This document shows positions 1-7,232 of a stretch of DNA of 7,232 nucleotides, piece after piece. Origin of the DNA: JBBQKP01 sp038326995 (GTDB lineage: Bacteria > Planctomycetota > Phycisphaerae > Tepidisphaerales > Tepidisphaeraceae). The first letter of the stretch is position 1. Each line of letters opens with the position of its first letter. Where the stretch lies: the NCBI GenBank assembly GCA_038326995.1, contig JBBQKP010000172.1, positions 1 to 7,232 of the forward strand, read 5' to 3'. The notes below the pieces were generated by a model that saw only the letters and a list, made by a program, of their open reading frames with translations, did not search any database and was not told the DNA's origin. The position numbers and the translations under genes were made by a program.

Positions 1-1526
1 TCGCTGTCAGATGTCTCAGGTGTTTGATCGCGCTGTTCCGCAACCTCGGGCGACACTTCATCCAGACGCAGCAAGTCCCCTTCGGGAATCGGCGACGGCC
101 AGCGAATATCGACACGGCGTTCTTCGGGCGTCGTGTGAAACAGTCCGGCGTGATCGAGCCAGGCGAGTGAGAGTTCGCACGCCTGTGCGATCGCAGGGCC
201 GTAGGTCAGGTGCTTGCGCGTCGTGCGTGCGAGCAATGAAAGGAATGTGACGCGAAGCGCGGCAGCGCTGGTGAGACGCCCGATGCGTCCTCTGATCGCG
301 CCGGCGGCGATCGGTGAAACTCCGCTTTGCTTGTCCAGCGCCTCGCGAACGTCCGCGATGTGCGCGATCTCGCTCGGGCACGACGCATCGCCGCCGAACT
401 CGATCACCGCCGCTTCAAGATTGTCCGTGCTCCACATGCGTCCCGGCGAGACGGGCAGGCTCGCAAAATCTGCGATCCCCTTGCCCAGATACATTTTCGA
501 CGACTGCATCGTGATGCGATATGCACGATCACTCAGGCGCGTGTTGAGCTCATCCTGCAGTGGAATCAGCCCTTCCACGTCGCTCGCACCCGCGTACTCG
601 AACGGCAACGCGACGTTCTGAATATGGATCAGCGGCAAGCGTTCGAGCGTGTTCTTTCCTGCTGCGACCAGTACTTCGTCTTCGTACCTTTGCCACTGTC
701 CGGGAGAGACCAGCTCGACGACGGTGACGTAGCTGTCGTCGGTCACCTGGGCCGGCAAGTCGGTGGGCAACGCACCTGAAAGTCGCTGCCACAATCCGAG
801 CGAGCGCGCGGGTGTTGCCTGAACACGTGATGCGGGTTTGACCTTCCTCTGACGCCAGACCTGCGCGTGCGCTACGACGCGTGTCGGGTCGGTCTCGTCC
901 ACGATCGCGAGTGCGCGAGGCGGCTCGACGATTTCCCATCTCAAACAGCCGGCCAGGCATTTGAGGTCTTCGAGCGGCGCAGTGGTGTGGGTCGATGTGA
1001 CGGGCGTGAAGTCCGGATGGTGTGAGGGAATGTTATTCTCAAACTTGATCATCACGTCGACGAAGCCGTAGACGGAGCCGAGCAATGCGAGTCGCTGGAA
1101 GAAGCCCGAGTCGCCGTTGGCTTGGATGATCTGCTGAAGTGTTTCTTCGATAAGGCGTTTTCGTGCGGGGTCATTTGCACGCGATTCGATCTGCACGGAC
1201 CTGCCAAAAAGAAAGTCGACCATCGTGTCGATTCGCCAGGCGATGTCGTTCTCGACGACCACTTCCTTGCGAGTCAGGCCTGTCGTGGCTTCGTTGTTCG
1301 AACGCCCTGTGATTCGTGAAGGCATGCCCCACTCCTGCCCCTGCTGGTAGGGCCTGCCGCTCTCGCCCGACGCCAGGGCGGTCGTCATCGGGTTTCGGTA
1401 GTAGTTCCAAAGCCTGGCGTAACGCGGCAAGTGAGAGTGAAGCAATTCCCGCACGCGGCGGGCAAGCGAGTCGTGATCGACAAGGTCAGGATGAACGATT
1501 GAAAGCAGTTGAGGCTGATAGGGCAT
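1..1526 (-). CDS. Phage portal protein, SPP1 gp6-like (3' end outside window)
   Basis: The minus-strand frame is open from the ATG at 1526 to the window edge (508 codons, no stop). It reads as a portal protein of the SPP1 gp6 type (Pfam Phage_prot_Gp6): the dodecameric ring at one capsid vertex through which the terminase pumps DNA. The best family signature is at residues 297-350, with LPLIHIQN, then YAGASDVEGLIPLQDELN, then LSDRAYRI and a GKG turn. Residues 87-160 form the N-terminal portal segment (VENDIAWRIDTMVDFLFG, later LLGSVYGFVDV). Residues 396-457 fit the long helical part after the core (ALDKQSGVSP, LTSAAALRV). No membrane segment or signal peptide is visible. GGAG at 1533-1536 lies 6 nt before the ATG and fixes the start. 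The family usually has about 450-500 residues, so little should be missing beyond the edge. It is transcribed away from the TIGR03790 gene. I see no terminase gene upstream and no convincing promoter. The family call is from remembered motifs. Confidence 0.85.
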   Translation of the reverse strand, partial: MPYQPQLLSIVHPDLVDHDSLARRVRELLHSHLPRYARLWNYYRNPMTTALASGESGRPYQQGQEWGMPSRITGRSNNEATTGLTRKEVVVENDIAWRIDTMVDFLFGRSVQIESRANDPARKRLIEETLQQIIQANGDSGFFQRLALLGSVYGFVDVMIKFENNIPSHHPDFTPVTSTHTTAPLEDLKCLAGCLRWEIVEPPRALAIVDETDPTRVVAHAQVWRQRKVKPASRVQATPARSLGLWQRLSGALPTDLPAQVTDDSYVTVVELVSPGQWQRYEDEVLVAAGKNTLERLPLIHIQNVALPFEYAGASDVEGLIPLQDELNTRLSDRAYRITMQSSKMYLGKGIADFASLPVSPGRMWSTDNLEAAVIEFGGDASCPSEIAHIADVREALDKQSGVSPIAAGAIRGRIGRLTSAAALRVTFLSLLARTTRKHLTYGPAIAQACELSLAWLDHAGLFHTTPEERRVDIRWPSPIPEGDLLRLDEVSPEVAEQRDQTPETSDS

Positions 1527-1532
1527 GAAGGT

Positions 1533-1536
1533 CTCC
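1533..1536 (-). promoter_or_regulatory. Shine-Dalgarno site of the portal gene
   Basis: On the minus strand GGAG stands 6 nt before the ATG at 1526. It supports that ATG over the upstream minus-strand ATGs in other frames. It is one of only two clear Shine-Dalgarno sites in the window; the other belongs to katG. Confidence 0.6.
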
Positions 1537-1563
1537 GGTTGGTGTTACCGAAGGCCCTGTGAT

Positions 1564-1596
1564 GCGCTTCGCTTGCGGCGCGCAAATTCGAAGCGC
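1564..1596. other. Compact GC-rich hairpin in the portal gene leader
   Basis: GCGCTTCG (1564-1571) pairs perfectly with CGAAGCGC (1589-1596). Inside it TTGCG (1573-1577) pairs with CGCAA (1581-1585), leaving a 3-nt loop and a small internal loop. That gives 13 base pairs in 33 nt. It lies 38 nt before the portal start codon, so it could be a 5' leader structure or an operator. The nearest T tract on the plus strand is about 14 nt away, so a standard intrinsic terminator is unlikely. Confidence 0.45.
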
Positions 1597-1676
1597 GACA
1601 GTTATTCGAAATTTTTCAGTCGAGTGCAAAGGGTTAATGTTCGCTGCGCGACGCATAAAATCAGGCAGCGTTAAAG

Positions 1677-1700
1677 GAGCCGCGCACGCAGTAAGCGGGT
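1677..1700 (+). repeat. Dispersed palindromic repeat, single half-site copy
   Basis: The 21 bases 1680-1700 recur exactly at 4685-4705, and 1677-1697 recur in inverted form with two mismatches at 4750-4770. The core reads CCGCGCACG, three variable bases, then TAAGCG. This copy stands alone with no inverted partner beside it, whereas the other two face each other. The sequence looks like a short extragenic repeat present in many copies in the genome. Confidence 0.7.
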
Positions 1701-1754
1701 TCTGCAAATTGCCGTGAACTTCTTTTCACGCGAATACGTTTCTGGCCCGTCCGG

Positions 1755-1799
1755 CAGGACATCACATTTATTCTTTGAATGCCAAAAGAGAATGTCCTG
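1755..1799. repeat. 8-bp spaced inverted repeat upstream of the TIGR03790 gene
   Basis: CAGGACAT at 1755-1762 and ATGTCCTG at 1792-1799 are perfect inverted copies separated by 29 nt. The spacing is long for a single operator; it could be a pair of protein-binding half-sites or a weak hairpin. It may be chance. It lies 179 nt before the ATG of the next gene. Confidence 0.25.
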
Positions 1800-1977
1800 A
1801 CTCCGCCTTAGACTCGCCATAATATTCAGATCATCGCCTCTCATTACGATGAACACGTACGCAGGCTTGCGACCGCCGCGAAACGGCCACGCGCGGCAAT
1901 TTACCAATGTTTTACGCAGCGACGAAATTTGCTCTCGCGCATGAAAGGGGCGAACCCACTGCACGAAAGTATACACA

Positions 1978-3609
1978 ATGCGATACAGTCAGGCCGTGAA
2001 TTTCAAAATGCGAATCCCGGGCCTGGTGGCGCTGCTCGTGCTGTTAATGTTGCAGTCCGTCGCGTCCGCCCAGCTTACCGCCGACGACTTGGCGCTCGTG
2101 GTCAACAAGCGACAACCTGCTGGGCGCGAACTCGCGGAGCTATACGCGAAAACGCGAGGCGTGCCCGCAAATCGCATCATCGAGATTGATGTGCCCGACG
2201 CGATGCAGATCGATTACAACACGATGCAAAGGCTGATCGCCACGCCGATCAAGGATCAGCTTTCTGCGCAAAATCTGACGACCACCGTGCGATGCCTGGT
2301 CTTGTTCTACGGCGTGCCGCTTCGTATGGGCGACCCGCTTCCGGGCGAGGCGCGCGGGTTTGAGAAAGCAGCGATCGAGCGGCAGCTCGAGCGCGCGACT
2401 TCAGACCTCACGCAAACGGTCACCGGCTTCGAAAAGTTGGCGCGGGAGTTCGACACAAAGTTCGTGCCGCAGGGCGACGAGACCGTGCCCAGCATGATGC
2501 AGCGCGCCGCCAAGGCGGAGCAAATTATCGTGGGCTCCATTCCTAAAATCGCTGATGCGCAGGCCAGGCAGGACGTGTCGAAAAGATATCGCGACCTGAC
2601 TCGCCTTGTCCTGCCCGCCTCTTCTCAACCTGCGACTCGCCCGACCAACGCCGCCATCCAGAAACTCGTCTCCGACGTCGATCGCCCGCTCTCGCGTCAA
2701 CAAGCCCGTGACGCGATCGGCAACTTCGGCTCACTCGCAGAGCGCCTCTCACTGCTGCTTCAGCACAAACGTTTTCTCGAAATCGACGACATGCGGTCGG
2801 CCGTCGATAGCGAACTCTCACTGCTCTACGTGCCCGAGTTTCAGCGTATGGGCTTCCTGCAAAATCCGCTCTACTTTCGGTCCGATGCACTTCGCGGCGG
2901 AAACGTTCCGTCTGTTCCCACGACCAGCCCATCCGTGCCGCCGAGGGTCATGATGGTCGCACGGATTGATGCGCCCACGCCCGAACTCGCTCGCAAGATC
3001 ATCACCGATTCAATCGTCGTCGAGAACGCAGGGCTCAAAGGCACTGTCGTCATCGACGCTCGCGGCCTGACCAGCAACGACGGCTACGGCAACTACGACC
3101 AGACGCTCCGCAACCTCGCCTCACTGGTTCGCGATAAGACCAAGCTCACCCTTCTTTTTGACGACAAGCCCGAGCTGTTTTCAGACAACTCGACCACAGA
3201 CGCCATGATCTATTGCGGCTGGTATTCAGTCAGGCAATATCGCCCGTTCGGAAAGGTCGTGCCCGGCAGCGTGGGCTATCACATCGCCAGCTACGAACTC
3301 CTCGACCTGCGTCCGCCCGGCGAGAGTGGATGGGTCTCCGGACTCATGCGCCTAGGCATCGGCGCGACCATGGGCTCGGTGGAAGAACCCTATCTCGTCG
3401 CCTTCCCCAGGCCCGACGAATTCTTCCCGCTTCTGCTTGCAGATCGCATGACGCTTGCCGAGGCGTTCTGGCGCACGCAGATGGTTTCGAGCTGGCGTAT
3501 GGTCTTGATCGGCGACCCGCTCTATCGGCCGTTCAGGCAAAACCCCCCGCTCTCGCTCGAAAACTTGCCGGGCGATCTGGCGCGGATCAAGCCCGTGGTG
3601 CAGCGATAA
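1978..3609 (+). CDS. Secreted TIGR03790-family protein, exosortase-associated, function unknown
   Basis: A 543-residue protein exported by a signal peptide: MRIPG, a hydrophobic run from about residue 16 to 28, then VASA before Gln32. This peptide begins at Met11, so the ATG at 2008 is as likely a start as the ATG at 1978; neither has a clear Shine-Dalgarno site. Features I associate with TIGR03790 are an N-terminal block (LALVVNKRQPAGRELAELYA, 38-57), VLFYGVPLR (108-116), a GWYS motif (414-417), PGSVGYHIAS (429-438), GATMGSVEEPY (462-472), TLAEAFWRT (492-500) and a closing IGDPLYRPF (511-519). The family is uncharacterised and, as I recall, found only in genomes encoding exosortase. Residues about 119-271 are a charged, probably helical insertion holding a SSQPATRPT linker; I expect family members to be shorter. 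The ending recalls the GDP motif of C25 (gingipain-like) peptidases, but I cannot identify a catalytic His/Cys pair. It appears to be a single-gene unit. Confidence 0.85.
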   Translation: MRYSQAVNFKMRIPGLVALLVLLMLQSVASAQLTADDLALVVNKRQPAGRELAELYAKTRGVPANRIIEIDVPDAMQIDYNTMQRLIATPIKDQLSAQNLTTTVRCLVLFYGVPLRMGDPLPGEARGFEKAAIERQLERATSDLTQTVTGFEKLAREFDTKFVPQGDETVPSMMQRAAKAEQIIVGSIPKIADAQARQDVSKRYRDLTRLVLPASSQPATRPTNAAIQKLVSDVDRPLSRQQARDAIGNFGSLAERLSLLLQHKRFLEIDDMRSAVDSELSLLYVPEFQRMGFLQNPLYFRSDALRGGNVPSVPTTSPSVPPRVMMVARIDAPTPELARKIITDSIVVENAGLKGTVVIDARGLTSNDGYGNYDQTLRNLASLVRDKTKLTLLFDDKPELFSDNSTTDAMIYCGWYSVRQYRPFGKVVPGSVGYHIASYELLDLRPPGESGWVSGLMRLGIGATMGSVEEPYLVAFPRPDEFFPLLLADRMTLAEAFWRTQMVSSWRMVLIGDPLYRPFRQNPPLSLENLPGDLARIKPVVQR

Positions 3610-3654
3610 ATTGCGACAGGTCGTCTGTCTCGTGCGTGATGCTTGTAACGGCGT

Positions 3655-3681
3655 AAGATGAGAGGCAAGATGAGAGGCAAG
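3655..3681 (+). repeat. Perfect 12-bp tandem duplication
   Basis: AAGATGAGAGGC occurs at 3655-3666 and again at 3667-3678, followed by the first three bases of a third copy. It lies between the TIGR03790 stop codon and the tRNA promoter, starting 52 nt before the -35 box. It looks like a slippage duplication. No function is evident. Confidence 0.8.
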
Positions 3682-3706
3682 TAAGCAAATCTCAGGGCAA
3701 ACAAGG

Positions 3707-3735
3707 TTGACAACCCGGCCCGTCCCGCAAATAAT
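3707..3735 (+). promoter_or_regulatory. Sigma70-type promoter of tRNA-His (and probably hisF)
   Basis: TTGACA at 3707-3712 is a perfect -35 box. It is followed after exactly 17 nt by AATAAT at 3730-3735, a 5/6 match to the -10 box. Transcription would start near 3742, leaving a leader of about 5 nt before the mature tRNA 5' end. The bases between the -10 box and the tRNA (TACTCGGTTCAC) do not form an obvious GC-rich stringent discriminator. This is the strongest promoter in the window. Confidence 0.8.
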
Positions 3736-3746
3736 ACTCGGTTCAC

Positions 3747-3820
3747 GGTAGCCATAGCTCAATTGGCAGAGCGCCTGGTTGTGGTCCTGGAGGTTGCGGG
3801 TTCGAACCCCGTTGGTTACC
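3747..3820 (+). tRNA. tRNA-His, anticodon GUG
   Basis: A full cloverleaf can be drawn. The acceptor stem is 3748-3754 with 3813-3819 (one G-U), the D stem GCTC/GAGC (3757-3760, 3769-3772) with GG in the loop, and the anticodon loop 3779-3785 has GTG at 3781-3783. The variable loop has 5 nt, and the T stem 3796-3800 with 3808-3812 encloses TTCGAAC. Histidine identity is confirmed by the extra G-1 at 3747 facing discriminator C73 at 3820, the element read by histidyl-tRNA synthetase. CCA is not encoded (CTT follows). The anticodon stem (3774-3778 with 3786-3790) has a U-U mismatch in its middle pair, 29-41. The gene has its own strong promoter, and hisF begins 55 nt downstream on the same strand. 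Confidence 0.97.
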
Positions 3821-3821
3821 C

Positions 3822-3860
3822 TTCGCCTGCTTTTTCATCGGTTTTTTCGCCTGTTTTTTC
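3822..3860 (+). repeat. T-rich direct repeat between tRNA-His and hisF
   Basis: TTCGCCTGCTTTTTC (3822-3836) and TTCGCCTGTTTTTTC (3846-3860) match at 14 of 15 positions, and a third T6 tract lies between them (3842-3847). In RNA this spacer is a U-rich, single-stranded link between the tRNA 3' end and the hisF start. It has the T tracts of a terminator but no GC-rich stem before them. It could cause partial termination, aid 3' processing of the tRNA, or stand in for a Shine-Dalgarno site by keeping the hisF start unstructured. Confidence 0.6.
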
Positions 3861-3875
3861 GCTCCACTCTAAACA

Positions 3876-4649
3876 ATGCTTACCCGCCGCATTATTCCGT
3901 GTCTGGATGTGGACAAAGGGCGTGTGGTCAAGGGTGTGAAATTTTTCGATCACGTCGATGCGGGCGATGCGGTCGCCTTGGCGAAGAAGTATCAGGATGA
4001 TGGCGCGGACGAGCTGGTTTTTTATGACATCACCGCGAGCCATGAGGGCCGGGGAATCATGGCCGAGCTCGTCGGGCGCGTGGTGGAAGAAGTCTTCATG
4101 CCACTGACCGTGGGCGGCGGGATTCGCACGATCGACGACGCGACGCGGCTCATCCAGGCGGGTGCGGAGAAAATCAGCATCAACTCCGCCGCGGTGAAAC
4201 GTCCGGAATTGATCGCGGAAATCGCCCGAAAGTTCGGCTCGTGCGCGACGGTTCTGGGCGTCGACGCCAACCGCGTCGTCTCGGCTTCGGGTGTTGAAAA
4301 GTGGGAAGTTTTCGTCAGCGGCGGCCGGGTGGGAACCGGGCTCGACGTCCTGACCTGGGTCAGGCAGGCACAGGATTTGGGTGCGGGCGAAATCGTGCTC
4401 AACGTGATGAACGCCGACGGAACGCGAAGCGGGTATGACCTTGAGATGACGCGAGCGGTGAGCCAGGCGGTGACGATTCCGGTCGTCGCTTCGGGCGGCG
4501 CGGGCGAGCCGAAACATCTGCTGGACGTTCTGACCAAAGGCCACGCCGACGCGGCACTGGCGGCGAGTATTTTTCACTTCAACGAGTTCGGCGTGCGTGC
4601 GTGCAAAACCTATCTGCACGAGCACGGCGTGCCCGTTCGAATCGTCTAG
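3876..4649 (+). CDS. hisF: Imidazole glycerol phosphate synthase, cyclase subunit HisF
   Basis: HisF is the cyclase half of the HisH-HisF enzyme. It uses ammonia from HisH to convert PRFAR to imidazole glycerol phosphate and AICAR in cytoplasmic histidine biosynthesis. The 257 residues are full length for this (beta-alpha)8 barrel. D11 in IIPCLDV and D130 in VLGVDANR fall exactly where the catalytic aspartates of Thermotoga HisF lie, and K19 and N103 are also kept. Phosphate-binding loops are seen at TVGGGIR (78-84) and [10 protein letters not shown] (203-212), and [11 protein letters not shown] (225-235) closes the barrel. The loop usually written TSMDxDGT reads NVMNADGT (166-173), a variant I associate with some HisF lineages. 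The ATG has no Shine-Dalgarno site and follows the U-rich spacer after tRNA-His. No other his gene is in the window, so HisH must be encoded elsewhere. The stop codon lies inside a small hairpin. Confidence 0.98.
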   Translation: MLTRRIIPCLDVDKGRVVKGVKFFDHVDAGDAVALAKKYQDDGADELVFYDITASHEGRGIMAELVGRVVEEVFMPLTVGGGIRTIDDATRLIQAGAEKISINSAAVKRPELIAEIARKFGSCATVLGVDANRVVSASGVEKWEVFVSGGRVGTGLDVLTWVRQAQDLGAGEIVLNVMNADGTRSGYDLEMTRAVSQAVTIPVVASGGAGEPKHLLDVLTKGHADAALAASIFHFNEFGVRACKTYLHEHGVPVRIV

Positions 4650-4670
4650 AGCACATAACGTGTTGCTCTA
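4647..4670 (+). terminator. Small hairpin on the hisF stop codon, possible weak terminator
   Basis: TAGAGCA (4647-4653, beginning with the hisF stop codon) pairs perfectly with TGCTCTA (4664-4670) around a 10-nt loop. The stem is short and AT-containing. What follows is ATCGATTT and then an A run, not a T tract, so an intrinsic terminator is uncertain. The larger palindrome at 4685-4770, followed by CTCTTTC, is an alternative end of the transcript. Confidence 0.35.
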
Positions 4671-4684
4671 ATCGATTTAAAAAA

Positions 4685-4770
4685 CCGCGCACGCAGTAAG
4701 CGGGTATTCCGAATCCCACCGAAAGTAAAAAACAAATACATCCCCAACTCGCTTAGTTCGTGCGCGGCTC
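4685..4770. repeat. Palindromic element from two inverted copies of the 21-bp repeat
   Basis: Bases 4685-4702 pair with 4750-4767 over 18 positions with two mismatches, enclosing 47 nt. The left copy (4685-4705) is identical to 1680-1700. The right copy is the same motif inverted, with changes only in the three-base centre (CAG in one, AAC in the other orientation). The spacer holds a near-palindrome, GGGTATTCCGAATCCC (4702-4717). The right arm is followed by CTCTTTC, so the structure might end the hisF transcript. It looks like a REP/MITE-like extragenic palindrome. I saw no transposase here. Confidence 0.7.
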
Positions 4771-4807
4771 TTTCGTGATCGTTCAGAATTGGCTCTTACC
4801 GAGCATA

Positions 4808-4840
4808 ACCATCGCCAAGCACCGAATGTTGGCGATTGGT
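4808..4840. promoter_or_regulatory. Inverted repeat upstream of the katG promoter
   Basis: ATCGCCAA (4811-4818) and TTGGCGAT (4829-4836) are perfect inverted copies 10 nt apart. With a one-base bulge at 4837 the arms extend to ACC and GGT (4808-4840). The arm size and centre-to-centre distance of about two helical turns suit a dimeric regulator. No T tract follows, so a terminator is unlikely. It lies about 75 nt before the putative -35 box. Confidence 0.4.
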
Positions 4841-4867
4841 GACGCGATTGGTCCAAGACTTACGAAA

Positions 4868-4903
4868 GGCAACCTCATCAATTGTCAGCGATGGTCGGTT
4901 GCC
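4868..4903. promoter_or_regulatory. Inverted repeat next to the katG -35 box
   Basis: GGCAACC (4868-4874) and GGTTGCC (4897-4903) are perfect 7-base inverted copies with 22 nt between them, ending 11 nt before the putative -35 box. An upstream activator or repressor of katG would be expected near here. The sequence does not match the PerR or Fur consensus that I know, and I cannot assign it to OxyR. It may be chance. Confidence 0.3.
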
Positions 4904-4914
4904 ATGATGTCGCG

Positions 4915-4944
4915 TTGACTCTGACGAGCGGTCCGTACTAAAAT
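4915..4944 (+). promoter_or_regulatory. Sigma70-type promoter of katG
   Basis: TTGACT (4915-4920, 5/6) and TAAAAT (4939-4944, 5/6) are separated by 18 nt. Transcription would start near 4951, giving a leader of about 75 nt before the GTG. It is the best promoter match between hisF and katG and is oriented toward katG. Confidence 0.6.
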
Positions 4945-4977
4945 CATGAGCGGAAACGCAATCAGGCTTTTTCCTAA

Positions 4978-7232
<2,255 letters not shown>

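Larger units (their letters stand above)
1527..1977. other. Divergent intergenic region, no gene seen
   Basis: These 451 bases separate the portal gene (minus) from the TIGR03790 gene (plus). I recognise no coding region. A 101-codon minus-strand frame (1671-1976) resembles no family I know and runs into the dispersed repeat, so I treat it as chance. The region holds a compact hairpin (1564-1596), one copy of a 21-bp repeat (1680-1700) and an 8-bp spaced inverted repeat (1755-1799). Promoters for both flanking genes should lie here, but I found only poor matches. Confidence 0.6.

Noticed and set aside
550..960. Minus-strand 136-codon frame inside the portal region, and several plus-strand frames over 1-780
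   Set aside because: They are Arg/Ala-rich out-of-frame translations of the portal gene, which is open throughout in another frame.
1597..1640. Minus-strand TTGCAC and AATAAC, 17 nt apart, as the portal promoter
   Set aside because: Only 3/6 and 4/6 matches, which is expected by chance in such a region.
1642..1670. CGCTGC/GCAGCG inverted repeat next to the solo repeat copy
   Set aside because: Six-base arms with a 17-nt loop are weak and readily arise by chance.
1797..1823. CTGACT and CATAAT as a promoter for the TIGR03790 gene
   Set aside because: The -35 match is 4/6 and the spacer is 15 nt, so support is poor. The overlap with the 1792-1799 repeat arm is noted only.
1671..1976. A 101-codon minus-strand open frame between the portal and TIGR03790 genes
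   Set aside because: It resembles no family I know, has no clear ribosome-binding site, includes the dispersed repeat at its end and fills a region expected to hold promoters.
3615..3629. GACAG/CTGTC hairpin after the TIGR03790 stop codon as a terminator
   Set aside because: It has only a 5-bp stem and no T tract, too weak to call.
3796..3820. tRNA-His 3' end as a prophage attachment site linked to the portal gene
   Set aside because: I found no second copy of the tRNA 3' end in the window, no integrase, and an intact chromosomal-type gene lies between.
3816..4625. A 269-codon minus-strand frame opposite hisF
   Set aside because: It is the antisense shadow of a clearly recognised full-length hisF and shows no domain of its own.

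Overview
The window reads as ordinary chromosomal DNA of a fairly GC-rich bacterium, carrying one phage-derived gene at its left edge. A planctomycete, possibly of the class Phycisphaerae, is my best guess. The reasons are the TIGR03790-family secreted protein, the HisF loop variant, the scarcity of Shine-Dalgarno sites, the wide intergenic gaps and the short palindromic repeats. This assignment comes from memory of those families and was not searched.

Layout, left to right. (1) Bases 1-1526, minus strand: the first 508 codons of an SPP1 gp6-like phage portal protein, still open at the left edge. (2) Bases 1527-1977: a divergent intergenic gap with a compact hairpin just upstream of the portal gene, one copy of a 21-bp repeat and one longer-spaced inverted repeat. 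(3) Bases 1978-3609, plus strand: a secreted protein of the uncharacterised, exosortase-associated family TIGR03790, with an unusual insertion of about 150 residues. (4) Bases 3707-3820: a near-consensus sigma70 promoter driving a tRNA-His(GUG) gene. (5) Bases 3876-4649: hisF (imidazole glycerol phosphate synthase cyclase subunit), starting 55 nt after the tRNA with no clear promoter of its own. (6) Bases 4650-5025: an intergenic region with a hairpin on the hisF stop codon, a large palindrome built from two inverted copies of the same 21-bp repeat, two further inverted repeats and a sigma70-like promoter. (7) Bases 5026-7232: katG (catalase-peroxidase), GTG start, almost complete, running off the right edge.

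The genes do not form one pathway. The most suggestive arrangement is tRNA-His directly followed by hisF on one strand, which puts a histidine tRNA and a histidine-biosynthesis gene under what looks like one promoter. katG appears to be a separately controlled peroxide-defence gene. The portal gene points to a prophage, phage remnant or domesticated capsid locus extending left of the window. I found no CRISPR array, insertion sequence, integrase or attachment-site duplication. Nothing here proves a new system; the tRNA-His/hisF unit, the isolated portal gene and the enlarged TIGR03790 protein are the best leads.
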